A stretch of 64,000 nt of DNA from Natronospirillum sp965602035 (GCA_965602035.1 OZ271919.1:124001-188000); one strand, 5' to 3'. Shown: positions 54,206-62,132, numbered from the stretch's first letter. Numbers and translations are program-made. The notes: generated by a model from the letters alone, not told the origin.

Positions 54206-54235
54206 TTGACAGGTGAGTACCCGAAGAATTAGCTT
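54206..54235 (+). promoter_or_regulatory. Candidate promoter of the diiron oxidase operon
   Basis: A consensus TTGACA at 54206-54211 is followed after 18 bp by TAGCTT, a weak -10 match. The operator at 54248-54259 would lie at or just after the transcription start, a position suited to repression. Confidence 0.4.
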
Positions 54236-54247
54236 TGGACACACTAA

Positions 54248-54259
54248 ATGGTATACCAT
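54248..54259. promoter_or_regulatory. Operator palindrome ATGGTATACCAT (oxidase side)
   Basis: A perfect 12-bp palindrome about 110 bp upstream of the diiron oxidase start and just downstream of the candidate promoter. Confidence 0.75.
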
Positions 54260-54370
54260 AAACCATTGAGTAACTGGACTGACAGTAACAAGAAGCATCA
54301 ATGACGATGTGAAACGGTGAACTGCTCAGTGCATTCACCAACAAACAGACTCAACAGGAAGGTACCCATC

Positions 54371-55102
54371 ATGGCTGAATTGATGAACCGCGAAGATTTC
54401 CGTAAAGCCCTCGAAGAAGCAATCAAGGGCAAGACTGCCAACAAGGCGCCCTTCAGCGTTGCGTGGGCAAGTGGCAAGCTGAGCCGCGAGCACCTGGCAC
54501 GCTGGGCGGAAAACCATTACCACTACGTTGGCCCGTTTGCTGACTACCTGGCCTACATCTATGCGAATACGCCCGAGAAGTACACCGAAGCGAAGGACTT
54601 CCTGCTGCAGAACATGTACGAGGAAGAAATCGGTGGTGATCGCCACACCGATCTGCTGATCCGCTTCGCGGAAGCCTGTGGCACCACGCGCGAGCGCGTT
54701 GAGAACCCGGACAACATGTCACCGACAACACGTGGCCTGCAGGCATGGTGCTACTCAATCGCCATGCGCGAGCACCCGGTTGTTGCAGTGGCAGCGCTGG
54801 TGGTTGGTCTGGAATCACAGGTTCCTTCCATCTACCGCAAGCAGACACCGACACTGCGCGAGAAGTATGGCTTCACTGATGAAGAAGTGGAGTTCTTTGA
54901 CCTGCACATCGTGTCTGACGAAATCCACGGTGAGCGTGGCTACCAGATCGTGCTGGAACATGCCGACACAGTGGAACTGCAGCAGCGCTGCCTGAAGATC
55001 TGTGAAATCGGTGCGCAGATGCGTCTGCTCTACACAACAGCGCTGTACTATGACTACGTTGCCGACGATCTGCCGCTGACCGAGCTGGACATGGCGGCCT
55101 GA
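54371..55102 (+). CDS. Heme-oxygenase-like diiron oxidase (TenA/PqqC/CADD-like)
   Basis: A 243-residue all-helical protein. Candidate iron ligands are E85, H92, E148, H179, D183 and H186, read from YEEEIGGDRH, GLESQ and DLHIVSDEIH. The H-x3-D-x2-H spacing and the E-x6-H pair match the CADD group of heme-oxygenase-like diiron oxidases, not TenA or PqqC, which lack a metal site. Such enzymes activate O2 for N-oxygenation, C-C or C-N cleavage, or decarboxylation. The substrate is unknown. AGGAAGG precedes ATG 54371. It lies in the GntR regulon and is followed by a strong terminator, so it is made as a short, abundant message before the aldehyde dehydrogenase. I infer it catalyses the key oxidative step of the pathway. 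Confidence 0.85.
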   Translation: MAELMNREDFRKALEEAIKGKTANKAPFSVAWASGKLSREHLARWAENHYHYVGPFADYLAYIYANTPEKYTEAKDFLLQNMYEEEIGGDRHTDLLIRFAEACGTTRERVENPDNMSPTTRGLQAWCYSIAMREHPVVAVAALVVGLESQVPSIYRKQTPTLREKYGFTDEEVEFFDLHIVSDEIHGERGYQIVLEHADTVELQQRCLKICEIGAQMRLLYTTALYYDYVADDLPLTELDMAA

Positions 55103-55140
55103 TACACCGGCTGACACGTACGCACGTACTCTACTCGCTG

Positions 55141-55188
55141 GCCGAAGACCGCACTATCGAAGGGTAGGCCGGTCTTCGGCTTTTTTTT
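55141..55188 (+). terminator. Strong intrinsic terminator after the diiron oxidase gene
   Basis: A perfect 11-bp stem (GCCGAAGACCG/CGGTCTTCGGC) with an 18-nt loop is followed by eight T. Read-through would be needed for the downstream genes if they share the promoter. Confidence 0.9.
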
Positions 55189-55221
55189 ACTGGCAGAGAC
55201 AGAATCAGAAGGGGCAACAGA

Positions 55222-56667
55222 GTGACCGAATTCCTGAATTACATTGACGGGCAGTGGAAGAAATCTTCCTCTGGCCAGGTCTTCGAAAGCCGTAATCCCG
55301 CCAACATGGATGAAGTCGTGGGATCGTTCCAGGCTTCCGTGGAGGCCGACGCCAAAGAGGCGCTGGCGGCAGCAGACCGTTCGTTTGCGGAATGGAAACG
55401 TACCACCGTAGGCCAGAGAGCAAAGATACTGAACAAGGCAGCCGACTATCTGGAAGCCAATGTCGACCAGTTCGCCGAAGAGCTGACGCGCGAAGAAGGC
55501 AAGTCACTGCCCAACAGCAAGGCTGAGGTGATGCGGTCGGCGCAGACGTTTCGTTTCTACGCGGTGGAAGCCACGACCATGACCGGCGAAACCTATCCCT
55601 CGGAAGATCCGGGGATGCTGGTCTATTCGCAGTTGGAGCCTCTGGGTGTCGTTACGGTGATCACGCCCTGGAACTTCCCGATTTCAATTCCGGCGCGCAA
55701 GATTGCACCCGCGCTGATGACCGGGAACACTGTGGTCTTCAAGCCGTCCTCGGATACCCCGCTGATTGCCTACCGTATCGCTGAGGCGCTCGACAAGGCC
55801 GGTGTGCCGGCCGGCGTATTCAATTACATCACCGGCAGTGCACGCGACATCGGCGACACAATTACCGCCGACCCGGTTGTGCGCGCCATTACGTTTACCG
55901 GCTCGAACGCAGCCGGCCAGCGTATCCACCGGAATGCCGGTATTACAACTCGTACCCAAATGGAACTCGGTGGCAAGAATCCGCTGATCGTGCTGGATGA
56001 CGCCGATGTCGATGTGGCTGTTGACCTGACCATAAAGGGTGGTCTGTCTCTGACCGGGCAGGCCTGTACCGGCACCAGCCGGGTATTGGTGACGCCCGGC
56101 ATCAAGCAGAAATACCTGGACGCGCTGGTTGAGGCGATGAAGAAACTGACGATTGCCGACGGCTTCGCCGAAGGTGTTCAGATCACGCCGGTCGCCAACG
56201 CCAATCAGCTGGATTCCATTCTTGGCTACGTCGAAACCGGCAAGAAAGAGGCGAAGCACCTGTTCGGTGGCGAACGTCTGACCGGCGGCGACTATGACAA
56301 GGGCTATTACATTCAGCCGGCTGTGTTTTCTGAGGTCACCCAGAGCATGACGATTGCCCGGGAAGAAATATTCGGTCCGGTCATCGCCGTTATTGATGCA
56401 GCCGACTATGACGACGCCATTGCCAAGGCCAATGATACCGAATTCGGGCTGAGTGCCGCGTTGTGTACGAATGACATTCGCTATATCCAGCGATTCCCGA
56501 CAGACATTGAGTCGGGCACGGTCAAGGTGAACCGGACTACCACCGGCAACCTGGTCAATGCGCCGTTCGGTGGCATCAAACAGTCAAGCACATCCACCTT
56601 CCGGGAATCCGGACGCGTTGGCATGGAATTCTTTACCCAGACCAAGACCGTTTACATCGGACGGTAA
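55222..56667 (+). CDS. NAD(P)-dependent aldehyde dehydrogenase
   Basis: A 481-residue aldehyde dehydrogenase of the succinate-semialdehyde/2,5-dioxovalerate type. VTPWNFP-like ITPWNFPISIP is near 150, FTGSNAAGQ near 227, catalytic Glu in MELGGKN near 248 and catalytic Cys in GQACTGTSR near 282, followed by EEIFGPV near 385. It would oxidise an aldehyde or semialdehyde produced by the upstream oxidase. It is followed by the GlcG-like gene (16-bp gap), the ferredoxin and the aspartate-dehydrogenase-like gene in one operon. Confidence 0.94.
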   Translation: MTEFLNYIDGQWKKSSSGQVFESRNPANMDEVVGSFQASVEADAKEALAAADRSFAEWKRTTVGQRAKILNKAADYLEANVDQFAEELTREEGKSLPNSKAEVMRSAQTFRFYAVEATTMTGETYPSEDPGMLVYSQLEPLGVVTVITPWNFPISIPARKIAPALMTGNTVVFKPSSDTPLIAYRIAEALDKAGVPAGVFNYITGSARDIGDTITADPVVRAITFTGSNAAGQRIHRNAGITTRTQMELGGKNPLIVLDDADVDVAVDLTIKGGLSLTGQACTGTSRVLVTPGIKQKYLDALVEAMKKLTIADGFAEGVQITPVANANQLDSILGYVETGKKEAKHLFGGERLTGGDYDKGYYIQPAVFSEVTQSMTIAREEIFGPVIAVIDAADYDDAIAKANDTEFGLSAALCTNDIRYIQRFPTDIESGTVKVNRTTTGNLVNAPFGGIKQSSTSTFRESGRVGMEFFTQTKTVYIGR

Positions 56668-56683
56668 GATTCAGGAGTCAATT

Positions 56684-57163
56684 ATGAAGCAGGTATTTCA
56701 ACTCGAACTCGAAGAAGCACAATTGATGGTGGCTGCAGCGCGCCGCAAGTCTGAAGAGATCAATGTGCTGGAGACCATTTGCATCACGGATGCCGGTGGC
56801 TACCCGATTGCGCTTGAGCGCATGAACGGAGCACGGGTGACCGGCCCGCAGATTGCCTGGAACAAGGCGTTTACCGCAGCCGGTCACAAGCGTTCCACGC
56901 ACCTCTTCAACACGGCGCCCAATGGACCGGCTCTGCCGGGGAACGAAGCGTTCGGCATCCAGTGGAGCTTCGAAGGCAAGTTCGCTGTGTTTGTCGGTGG
57001 CTTCCCGATTGTTGTAGATGGTGAAGTGGTCGGTGGCGTTGGCCTGAGCGGCGGTAACGGAGAACAGGATACCAAGGCCGGTCTGGCGGCGCTCGATGCG
57101 CTGCGGGAACACCTGTCGGCGAAGGGACACGACGTGCTCGTGGAAGCCGATATCAAGAAGTAA
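56684..57163 (+). CDS. GlcG/HbpS-family protein
   Basis: A 159-residue protein of the GlcG/HbpS (DUF336) fold. Typical parts are LEEAQLMVAAARRKSEEI, ICITDAGGYPIALERMNGA (about 35-53), IAWNKAFTAAGHKRST and GGFPIVVDGEVVGGVGLSGGNGEQD (about 107-131). Members bind haem or cobalamin or act in the catabolism of glycolate and other small acids, and their reaction is generally unclear. CAGGAG lies 7 nt before ATG 56684. It shares the operon with the aldehyde dehydrogenase and ferredoxin, so an accessory or binding role in the same pathway is likely. Confidence 0.88.
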   Translation: MKQVFQLELEEAQLMVAAARRKSEEINVLETICITDAGGYPIALERMNGARVTGPQIAWNKAFTAAGHKRSTHLFNTAPNGPALPGNEAFGIQWSFEGKFAVFVGGFPIVVDGEVVGGVGLSGGNGEQDTKAGLAALDALREHLSAKGHDVLVEADIKK

Positions 57164-57233
57164 GTCAAAACGGCTGGTTGGTGCCATTGCCAGCCAGCCG
57201 GCGGATTCGTCCGTTAGCCTGAGTGGGTAAATC

Positions 57234-57524
57234 ATGTTTGAAATTGTCTTTGTGTCCAACGATCGCAAAACGGTAACCCTCGAAGAGGGCGGCAACCTGC
57301 TGCGTACGTCGCTGCGTTATGAGGGAGGCATACCCTTCAAATGCGGTGGTGGCAACTGTGGTACCTGTCGCTGTCTTATCGAAAAAGGGATTGAAAACAC
57401 CGATGCGGTCAAGAAGAAGGAACACAACCACCTGTCGGAAGATGAGCTGGAGGAGGGCTATCGCATGGCCTGCCAGACGTTTGTGGACGGACCCATTGAA
57501 GTAAGCTGGGGTGATGATGACTGA
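57234..57524 (+). CDS. [2Fe-2S] ferredoxin (plant type)
   Basis: A 96-residue ferredoxin. Cluster ligands are read in FKCGGGNCGTCRC (C-x4-C-x2-C, about 37-45) and MACQ (about 80). It closely resembles the second ferredoxin at 60.5 kb (ELEEGYRMACQ against DLEDGFRLICQ). It would take electrons from the reductase at 50.3 kb and deliver them to an oxygenase, for which the diiron oxidase is the only candidate in view. Its end overlaps the start of the next gene by up to 14 bases. Confidence 0.92.
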   Translation: MFEIVFVSNDRKTVTLEEGGNLLRTSLRYEGGIPFKCGGGNCGTCRCLIEKGIENTDAVKKKEHNHLSEDELEEGYRMACQTFVDGPIEVSWGDDD

Positions 57525-58332
57525 GCAGCCGATCAGAGTCGGTGTTATCGGCTATGGTACCGCGTGCCGGGATCTCTGTGACACACTGGATAGCGGCGGT
57601 CTGCCCGGCTGTGAGCTGGTGTCGGTACTGGTCCGTTCGCCCGACAAGTATGCAGATTCTCCGGTTGCGGCGCGTCTGGCTGCTGATTCCGAACAGTTTC
57701 TGGCATCCCGCCCCGATGTGGTTGTGGAAGGTGCCGGGCATGCAGCCGTAAAGCAGGTCGGCCCGGCCGCGCTGGCAGCCGGTGCTGATCTCGTGCTGTC
57801 ATCAGTGGGTGCGCTCGGTGACGCGTCGCTTTATGAAGAGCTCCGCGAGCTGGCGGTTCGGCATGGCCGGCGGATCTACCTGGCTTCCTGTGCGATTGCG
57901 GGGCTGGACCGCATAGCGGCCGCCAGTGAAGACGGCCTGGAAACCGTTCGACTCACCACACGCAAGCCGGTAAAAGCCTGGCGCGGCACCTATGCCGAAG
58001 AAAAAGTGGACCTGGATACAGTGACCGAACCCGTTACGGTTTTTCGGGGCAGCGCGCGCGATTCGTCCCGCCTGTTTCCGGAAAGTGTGAACGTATCCGC
58101 TGCCCTCAGCCTGGCTGGAATCGGGTTCGATCGCACCGAAGTTGAAGTGGTTGTGGACCCGACCATTGAGCGCAATTATCACGAAGTGTTTGCGGCCGGG
58201 AAATTCGGCCAGATGACCCTTCAGGTTCAGAACACCCCGTCACCCAATAACCCGAAGACCGGCTACATTGTCGCCATGAGTCTGCGCAAGGTTTTGCGCG
58301 GGCTGTCTTCACCCTTTCAGGTCGGGCTCTGA
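57511..58332 (+). CDS. Aspartate dehydrogenase-like NAD(P)-binding protein
   Basis: A protein of about 271-273 residues of the L-aspartate dehydrogenase (NadX, DUF108) family. The Rossmann motif is VGVIGYGTACRDL near the N-terminus; SSVGALGD (about 93), TTRKPVKAW (about 150) and NVSAALSLAGIGFD (about 195-208) are family motifs. True aspartate dehydrogenases interconvert aspartate and iminosuccinate/oxaloacetate plus ammonia, and relatives reduce other imines. Three successive possible starts (GTG 57511, ATG 57514, ATG 57517) overlap the ferredoxin stop, so translation is coupled. Its presence suggests that the pathway releases an amino acid or imine. Confidence 0.87.
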   Translation: MMMTEQPIRVGVIGYGTACRDLCDTLDSGGLPGCELVSVLVRSPDKYADSPVAARLAADSEQFLASRPDVVVEGAGHAAVKQVGPAALAAGADLVLSSVGALGDASLYEELRELAVRHGRRIYLASCAIAGLDRIAAASEDGLETVRLTTRKPVKAWRGTYAEEKVDLDTVTEPVTVFRGSARDSSRLFPESVNVSAALSLAGIGFDRTEVEVVVDPTIERNYHEVFAAGKFGQMTLQVQNTPSPNNPKTGYIVAMSLRKVLRGLSSPFQVGL

Positions 58333-58379
58333 TACAGACAGCCGGACTGAACCTCTGTACACCCTGTAAGTACCCTTCT

Positions 58380-58405
58380 GCCCGCACCAAGCGGGCTTTT
58401 TTTTT
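58380..58405 (+). terminator. Intrinsic terminator of the aldehyde dehydrogenase operon
   Basis: GCCCGC/GCGGGC with a 5-nt loop followed by nine T. Confidence 0.9.
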
Positions 58406-58518
58406 GTCAGCATAGGTCACTCCGTTCCGGCCTGGTCGCCCGGATAAGCTCCGGCTCAACGGTGGGAGGCTGCGGCTTCGTCGGGTTGCATGGCTGTCGC
58501 CATCAGATGGACAGACAC

Positions 58519-58545
58519 AAAAAAGCCGGCGGTGTGAGCGCCGGC
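58519..58545 (-). terminator. Intrinsic terminator of the large permease gene
   Basis: On the minus strand GCCGGCG/CGCCGGC with a 7-nt loop is followed by six T. It lies about 60 bp past the permease stop codon. Confidence 0.85.
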
Positions 58546-58602
58546 CTGGTTCGGAATCGGTACAGCGGCGGCCCGGAGGCCGCACCGTTGTTACCGAAAA
58601 TG

Positions 58603-60135
58603 CTACCAGATAATGGTGGCGAGAATGGTCGACAGCAGCAAGCCGGTCACCACTGGGATGAACAGCATACGTACCGCTTCGAGCACACTGACCCGGGCGA
58701 AACCGGCGACCGCGATCATGGACGACCACGCTACCAGAGTACCGCCGCCGGTCCAGATGGCGCCCATCTGACCCACTGCAGCCAGTGTTGCAGGATCAAT
58801 CGCGACTGTCTGACCCAGAGCACCTGAGAGTGCACCAGTGAGCGGCAGGCCAGAGAAGCCGGAGCCGTCTGCACCGGTAATCATGCCCACGATCAGAATG
58901 CCTATTGCCATGAACAATGAGTTCTCCGGAATCGCCCACTGAGCGGACTGTACCAGGTCAAACAGGAAGGCAGGGGCCGTTTCCATGCCGACACCCAGGA
59001 TGCCGCCTGAGGTCTCGTTGTTGCCGAGGAAGAAGAAGCCGGCGATCGGCAGTACCGCACCCATCGCTTTGAAGGCGAATACCAGGCCGTCTGTAATATG
59101 GTCGCTGGCCACCGTCAGGAACTTCTTGCTACCCGATCCTGCCCAGGACGCAAAGAGCAGAATGAGGGCTGCCACACCACCGACAAGCGCGGCGCCGTCG
59201 CCACCCTGAATGGTCGGGAACATGTCGGAATATTTGGCGACGATCATATAAACGACGACGAGCAGGAACGCGATCGGCACGATCATCGCAAACGGGCCGG
59301 ACCAACGGGCGCGCTGCTCTTCGTGATCATCCGGGTCGCGATCTTCGATCTCGCTGCTTGCACGCGACAGGTCTGCCTTGCCGGGGAAGCTGCCTTCACG
59401 GCGGATTTCTTCTTTCTTCTCTTTCAGTACTTTCGGATCTTCCAGACACTCACCGTCTTCCCACACCTTGATGCGGGCCTGATCCGGCGCGTGAATGTCC
59501 TTGCGGATCATGAAGTAGGCAATGATCAGGGCCGTGAAACCGGTGATCAGCGACAGGACAAGGCCACGGTCAGTCACAATGCTGATATCCACGCCTGCTG
59601 CGCCAGCACTGATACCCGGAGCCACCTGAATGATGTAGTCCGACGACAGTGCCATACCCTGCCCGGCGATTGCGATGGCCATAGCCGCACCCATGGCGGG
59701 GAGACCGGCTGCAATGGCCGCGGGTATCAGAATGGCACCCACCAGTGGTACTGCCGGCGTCGGCCAGAAGAACAGCGAAATCAGGTAGGTAACGAGCGCC
59801 AGAATCACATAGGCCATGGTCCCGTTCGACATTACGCTCTGGAACGGCTGGATCATCTTGATGTCGGAGCCGAGGTGGCGAAGCGCACCCAGCAATGCCG
59901 TCATCATTGCGATGATCAGAAAGATGTTGAACAACTGACCCGCTGCCGTGATAGAGGCGTTAAAGATGGCAGTGAACCCCGTGATCAGGCTGCCGGTGTG
60001 AACGAACGCGACCAGGAAGGTTGCGATAATTGCAGGCACCACAACGGTCGTCCGCATGATCATGGTAACGATGATTGCCACCATGCCCAGCAGATACAGC
60101 CAGTGGGCTGCAGTCAGAGAGACTGATTCAGCCAT
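58603..60135 (-). CDS. Large permease, ion-transporter-like, family not recognised
   Basis: A 510-residue membrane protein with about 12 helices in two halves separated by a charged cytoplasmic loop (about 215-290, rich in E, K, D and R). Each half contains a small-residue re-entrant-like stretch (GQGMALSSDYIIQVAPG near 160; MITGADGSGFSGLPLTGALSG near 425), an arrangement seen in anion carriers of the IT/GntP/CitM type. I infer uptake of the pathway substrate, probably an organic anion. GAGGAG lies 8 nt before the ATG. Its 5' leader of up to 400 nt is highly structured. Confidence 0.8.
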   Translation of the reverse strand: MAESVSLTAAHWLYLLGMVAIIVTMIMRTTVVVPAIIATFLVAFVHTGSLITGFTAIFNASITAAGQLFNIFLIIAMMTALLGALRHLGSDIKMIQPFQSVMSNGTMAYVILALVTYLISLFFWPTPAVPLVGAILIPAAIAAGLPAMGAAMAIAIAGQGMALSSDYIIQVAPGISAGAAGVDISIVTDRGLVLSLITGFTALIIAYFMIRKDIHAPDQARIKVWEDGECLEDPKVLKEKKEEIRREGSFPGKADLSRASSEIEDRDPDDHEEQRARWSGPFAMIVPIAFLLVVVYMIVAKYSDMFPTIQGGDGAALVGGVAALILLFASWAGSGSKKFLTVASDHITDGLVFAFKAMGAVLPIAGFFFLGNNETSGGILGVGMETAPAFLFDLVQSAQWAIPENSLFMAIGILIVGMITGADGSGFSGLPLTGALSGALGQTVAIDPATLAAVGQMGAIWTGGGTLVAWSSMIAVAGFARVSVLEAVRMLFIPVVTGLLLSTILATIIW

Positions 60136-60199
60136 AGTATTGCTCCTCAGTGAGTGAAGGTTTTAGTTGTTGGAAACCCCTGGAGGGTTCGTTTTATTT

Positions 60200-60238
60200 C
60201 GGTGCTCACGCAGGTGGTTCCACCTGACGAGGGCACCG
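60200..60238 (-). ncRNA. Two-tier stem-loop in the permease 5' leader
   Basis: An outer CGGTGC/GCACCG stem encloses an asymmetric internal loop and an inner CAGGTGG/CCACCTG stem. It starts 65 nt before the permease ATG. It resembles an expression-platform element but matches no riboswitch I know. Confidence 0.4.
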
Positions 60239-60239
60239 G

Positions 60240-60260
60240 AAAAAAGCCATGTAACAAGGC
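60240..60260 (-). terminator. Attenuator-like terminator in the permease leader
   Basis: On the minus strand GCC-T-TG-TTA-CA-T-GGC forms a stem with one U-U mismatch and a triloop, followed directly by six T. It lies about 105 nt upstream of the start codon, within the leader. Confidence 0.4.
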
Positions 60261-60534
60261 CGACGCCGGAAGCGATTGGTCTGTCACATACCTGGATCTT
60301 GGGTCGCGCAATTGCATTGCCTGAGTCCTCCCGATTGCTCGGATTACTGCTGAAACCCGGGGTAAAACCCCGGCCATACCGATCTCTTGCGGCAGCCTCG
60401 CGGCTTCCGGAGAGCATCGGGGTTTTGCACTCAGCTGGACGTTCGCTTGCTGGTCGTTTTATCGTTCATGGTCGCGCTGTCCCTTTTTGTTCTAATTGTC
60501 GAGCCTGTCCTGCAGACGCGGCTGTCTGGCCTGC

Positions 60535-60828
60535 TCAGAAATCCTGCGAGATTTCCAGGTCGTGGGTGACCCACAACTGGCAGATCAGACGGAAACCATC
60601 TTCCAGGTCTTCGCCCAGAAGCTTTTCTTCCTTCCAGTTCGGTTCCGCCAGGTGTTCCTGGCCGGCAATTACCTGACTGGTGCATTTGGTGCACTTACCC
60701 ATGCCACAGCCATAACTCAGGTGTGGGTAGGGGAACTGGCGGATGCCGGCTCGCACCACAAGGTTTGAGTTATCGGGTACTTCGCCTTCATGGCATTCGC
60801 CGTCTTTGTGAATCTTGATGGTTGGCAT
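60535..60828 (-). CDS. [2Fe-2S] ferredoxin (plant type), second copy
   Basis: A 97-residue ferredoxin with cluster ligands in YGCGMGKCTKC (C-x4-C-x2-C, about 41-49) and RLICQ (about 84). The ligand spacing and the E/D-rich helix before the last Cys match the ferredoxin at 57.2 kb, suggesting duplication within the regulon. It follows the two CHR-family transporter genes on the minus strand (39-bp gap). Confidence 0.92.
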   Translation of the reverse strand: MPTIKIHKDGECHEGEVPDNSNLVVRAGIRQFPYPHLSYGCGMGKCTKCTSQVIAGQEHLAEPNWKEEKLLGEDLEDGFRLICQLWVTHDLEISQDF

Positions 60829-60867
60829 AATCTTTCTCTCAACTCAGTCTGTTGTCAGATTGCCTGC

Positions 60868-61398
60868 CTACCCGAGCAGCAGCCCGCCGTAGGCGAGCGC
60901 GCCGACAATCACGAGTGCCGGATGCAAGCGGGTAAAAAACAGGGCAATAAATGCGGCGGCAGCCAGTATCGCCGTGTGCACCGGGCCCACTCCCAGATAG
61001 CTGTTCTGGATGAACGACCAGGTAAGCATGGCCATCATTACGCCGATGACGGGGCGTACCCAGTTGCTCATTCGCTTGACGCGCGGAGAGTCACGGAAAC
61101 GGTTGATCACACCGAGCGCCAGAATCAGCAGAATCAATGAAGGCGCAATAGTGGCAAGCAGTGCCACAGCAGCACCTCCGGTGCCCGCCACTTCGAACCC
61201 GATCTGGCCTGCCATCTTGGTCGCAATCGGGCTCGGGAGGGCATTGCCGATAGCAAGAACTTCGGCAAATTCCGGTGCCGTCATCCATCCCATGCGGCCG
61301 ACCACTTCCGCCTCAATGAGCGGAATGATGGCCGGGCCACCGCCATAACCGATGATGTTCGGGATAAAAAACGCGATAAAGAGTTCCAGGTAAATCAT
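60868..61398 (-). CDS. Chromate-transporter (CHR) family protein, subunit 2
   Basis: A 176-residue membrane protein of the short-chain CHR type with about six hydrophobic segments. Its N-terminal motif FFIPNIIGYGGGPAIIPLIEAEVV and GWMTAPEFAEVLAIGNALPSPIATKMAGQIG are the CHR signature. Short CHR proteins work as pairs. Its start overlaps the stop of the partner gene by 4 bases. The family exports chromate in some bacteria, but here the setting suggests transport of an organic or oxyanion metabolite. Confidence 0.9.
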   Translation of the reverse strand: MIYLELFIAFFIPNIIGYGGGPAIIPLIEAEVVGRMGWMTAPEFAEVLAIGNALPSPIATKMAGQIGFEVAGTGGAAVALLATIAPSLILLILALGVINRFRDSPRVKRMSNWVRPVIGVMMAMLTWSFIQNSYLGVGPVHTAILAAAAFIALFFTRLHPALVIVGALAYGGLLLG

Positions 61399-61970
61399 GT
61401 CCGAAACACCGTCTTGATCCGGTTAACGGCTGCATCGGGCAGCAGCAATGCTGCCGCCAGCAATGCAATAATCAGCGGGGCCGGATGAAGCCCGAGACCA
61501 ACGAGCAATACGGACCCCAGCAGTACGAACAGAACACTGGCCCAGGTGCCGATAGCCGCACGTGATTTGGTAAGAAACTCCCAGGTCAGTTGGAGCATCA
61601 TGACGCCAACGACCGGAATTACGCCCAACGCCATGCCGCTGATCCAGCCGATATCCCGGAATGCGGTGAACGCGGAGAGAATAAGAATCATCGCCACGAT
61701 CATCGGGAAGGTAATAGCCAACACAGCGGTCAGGCAGCCTGGTATGCCAGCGACCCGGTAACCGACATAGCCGGGCAGCTTGGTGGCGATCGGTCCGGGC
61801 AGTACATTCGCCAGTGCAAGCAGATCGCTGAACTCGGTATCCGACATCCACTGATACCGCCGGACGACCTCATGCTGAATGATCGGAATCATGGACGGAC
61901 CACCGCCAAAGCCCACCAGGCCGGTGCGCGCAAAGGCGATGAAGAGATCCCTGATACCCGTATGTGCCAT
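61395..61970 (-). CDS. Chromate-transporter (CHR) family protein, subunit 1
   Basis: A 191-residue short-chain CHR protein with the signature FGGGPSMIPIIQHEVV and LALANVLPGPIATKLPGYVGY. GGGAG lies 7 nt before ATG 61970 (MAHTGIRD); the frame extends to 62024 with no ribosome-binding site. It is the first gene of the minus-strand operon that also encodes the partner CHR protein, a ferredoxin and perhaps the large permease, and the operator at 62087 is in its promoter region. Confidence 0.9.
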   Translation of the reverse strand: MAHTGIRDLFIAFARTGLVGFGGGPSMIPIIQHEVVRRYQWMSDTEFSDLLALANVLPGPIATKLPGYVGYRVAGIPGCLTAVLAITFPMIVAMILILSAFTAFRDIGWISGMALGVIPVVGVMMLQLTWEFLTKSRAAIGTWASVLFVLLGSVLLVGLGLHPAPLIIALLAAALLLPDAAVNRIKTVFRT

Positions 61971-62086
61971 CTGTGACTCCCAACAGATTTCCGCCAGTCG
62001 TTGCAGAAATCCAACAAAAAACAAAAAATCGATTTATTGGGACTCTAGCGATATACTGAGAATGGAGTCAAGGAATTTTTGGCATA

Positions 62087-62096
62087 CGGTATACCA
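62087..62096. promoter_or_regulatory. Operator palindrome CGGTATACCA between the regulator and the CHR operon
   Basis: Contains the perfect 8-bp core GGTATACC at 62088-62095, with an outer mismatch on one side. It lies 37 bp before the GntR start and 117 bp before the CHR start, so it could control both genes and give autoregulation. Confidence 0.7.
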
Positions 62097-62132
62097 TTTT
62101 GATATGATTTTTTGGAATAAAAAGGAGGCTGT

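Larger units (their letters stand above)
53963..54370. other. Divergent control region between the MFS and diiron oxidase genes
   Basis: About 400 bp without a credible gene. It contains two GntR-type palindromes (54037 and 54248) and a candidate promoter at 54206. The part from 54140 to 54330 is clearly AT-rich compared with its surroundings. Confidence 0.7.
60136..60534 (-). other. Structured leader region of the permease gene
   Basis: A 399-bp stretch with no credible gene between the permease and the upstream ferredoxin. On the minus strand it contains, in order, CCGGGG/CCCCGG (60373-60357), a CCGA-GCAA-TCGG hairpin with a GNRA loop (60342-60331), GCAAT/ATTGC (60320-60308), a terminator-like hairpin (60260-60240) and a two-part stem-loop (60238-60200). 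Confidence 0.6.

Noticed and set aside
59098..60126. Plus-strand open frame of 342 codons opposite the permease
   Set aside because: Its composition is dominated by His, Arg, Asp and Gly with no domain, while the minus strand encodes a clear membrane protein.
60136..60534. Known riboswitch class in the permease leader
   Set aside because: No conserved core of the common classes could be found, so only an unclassified structured leader is reported.
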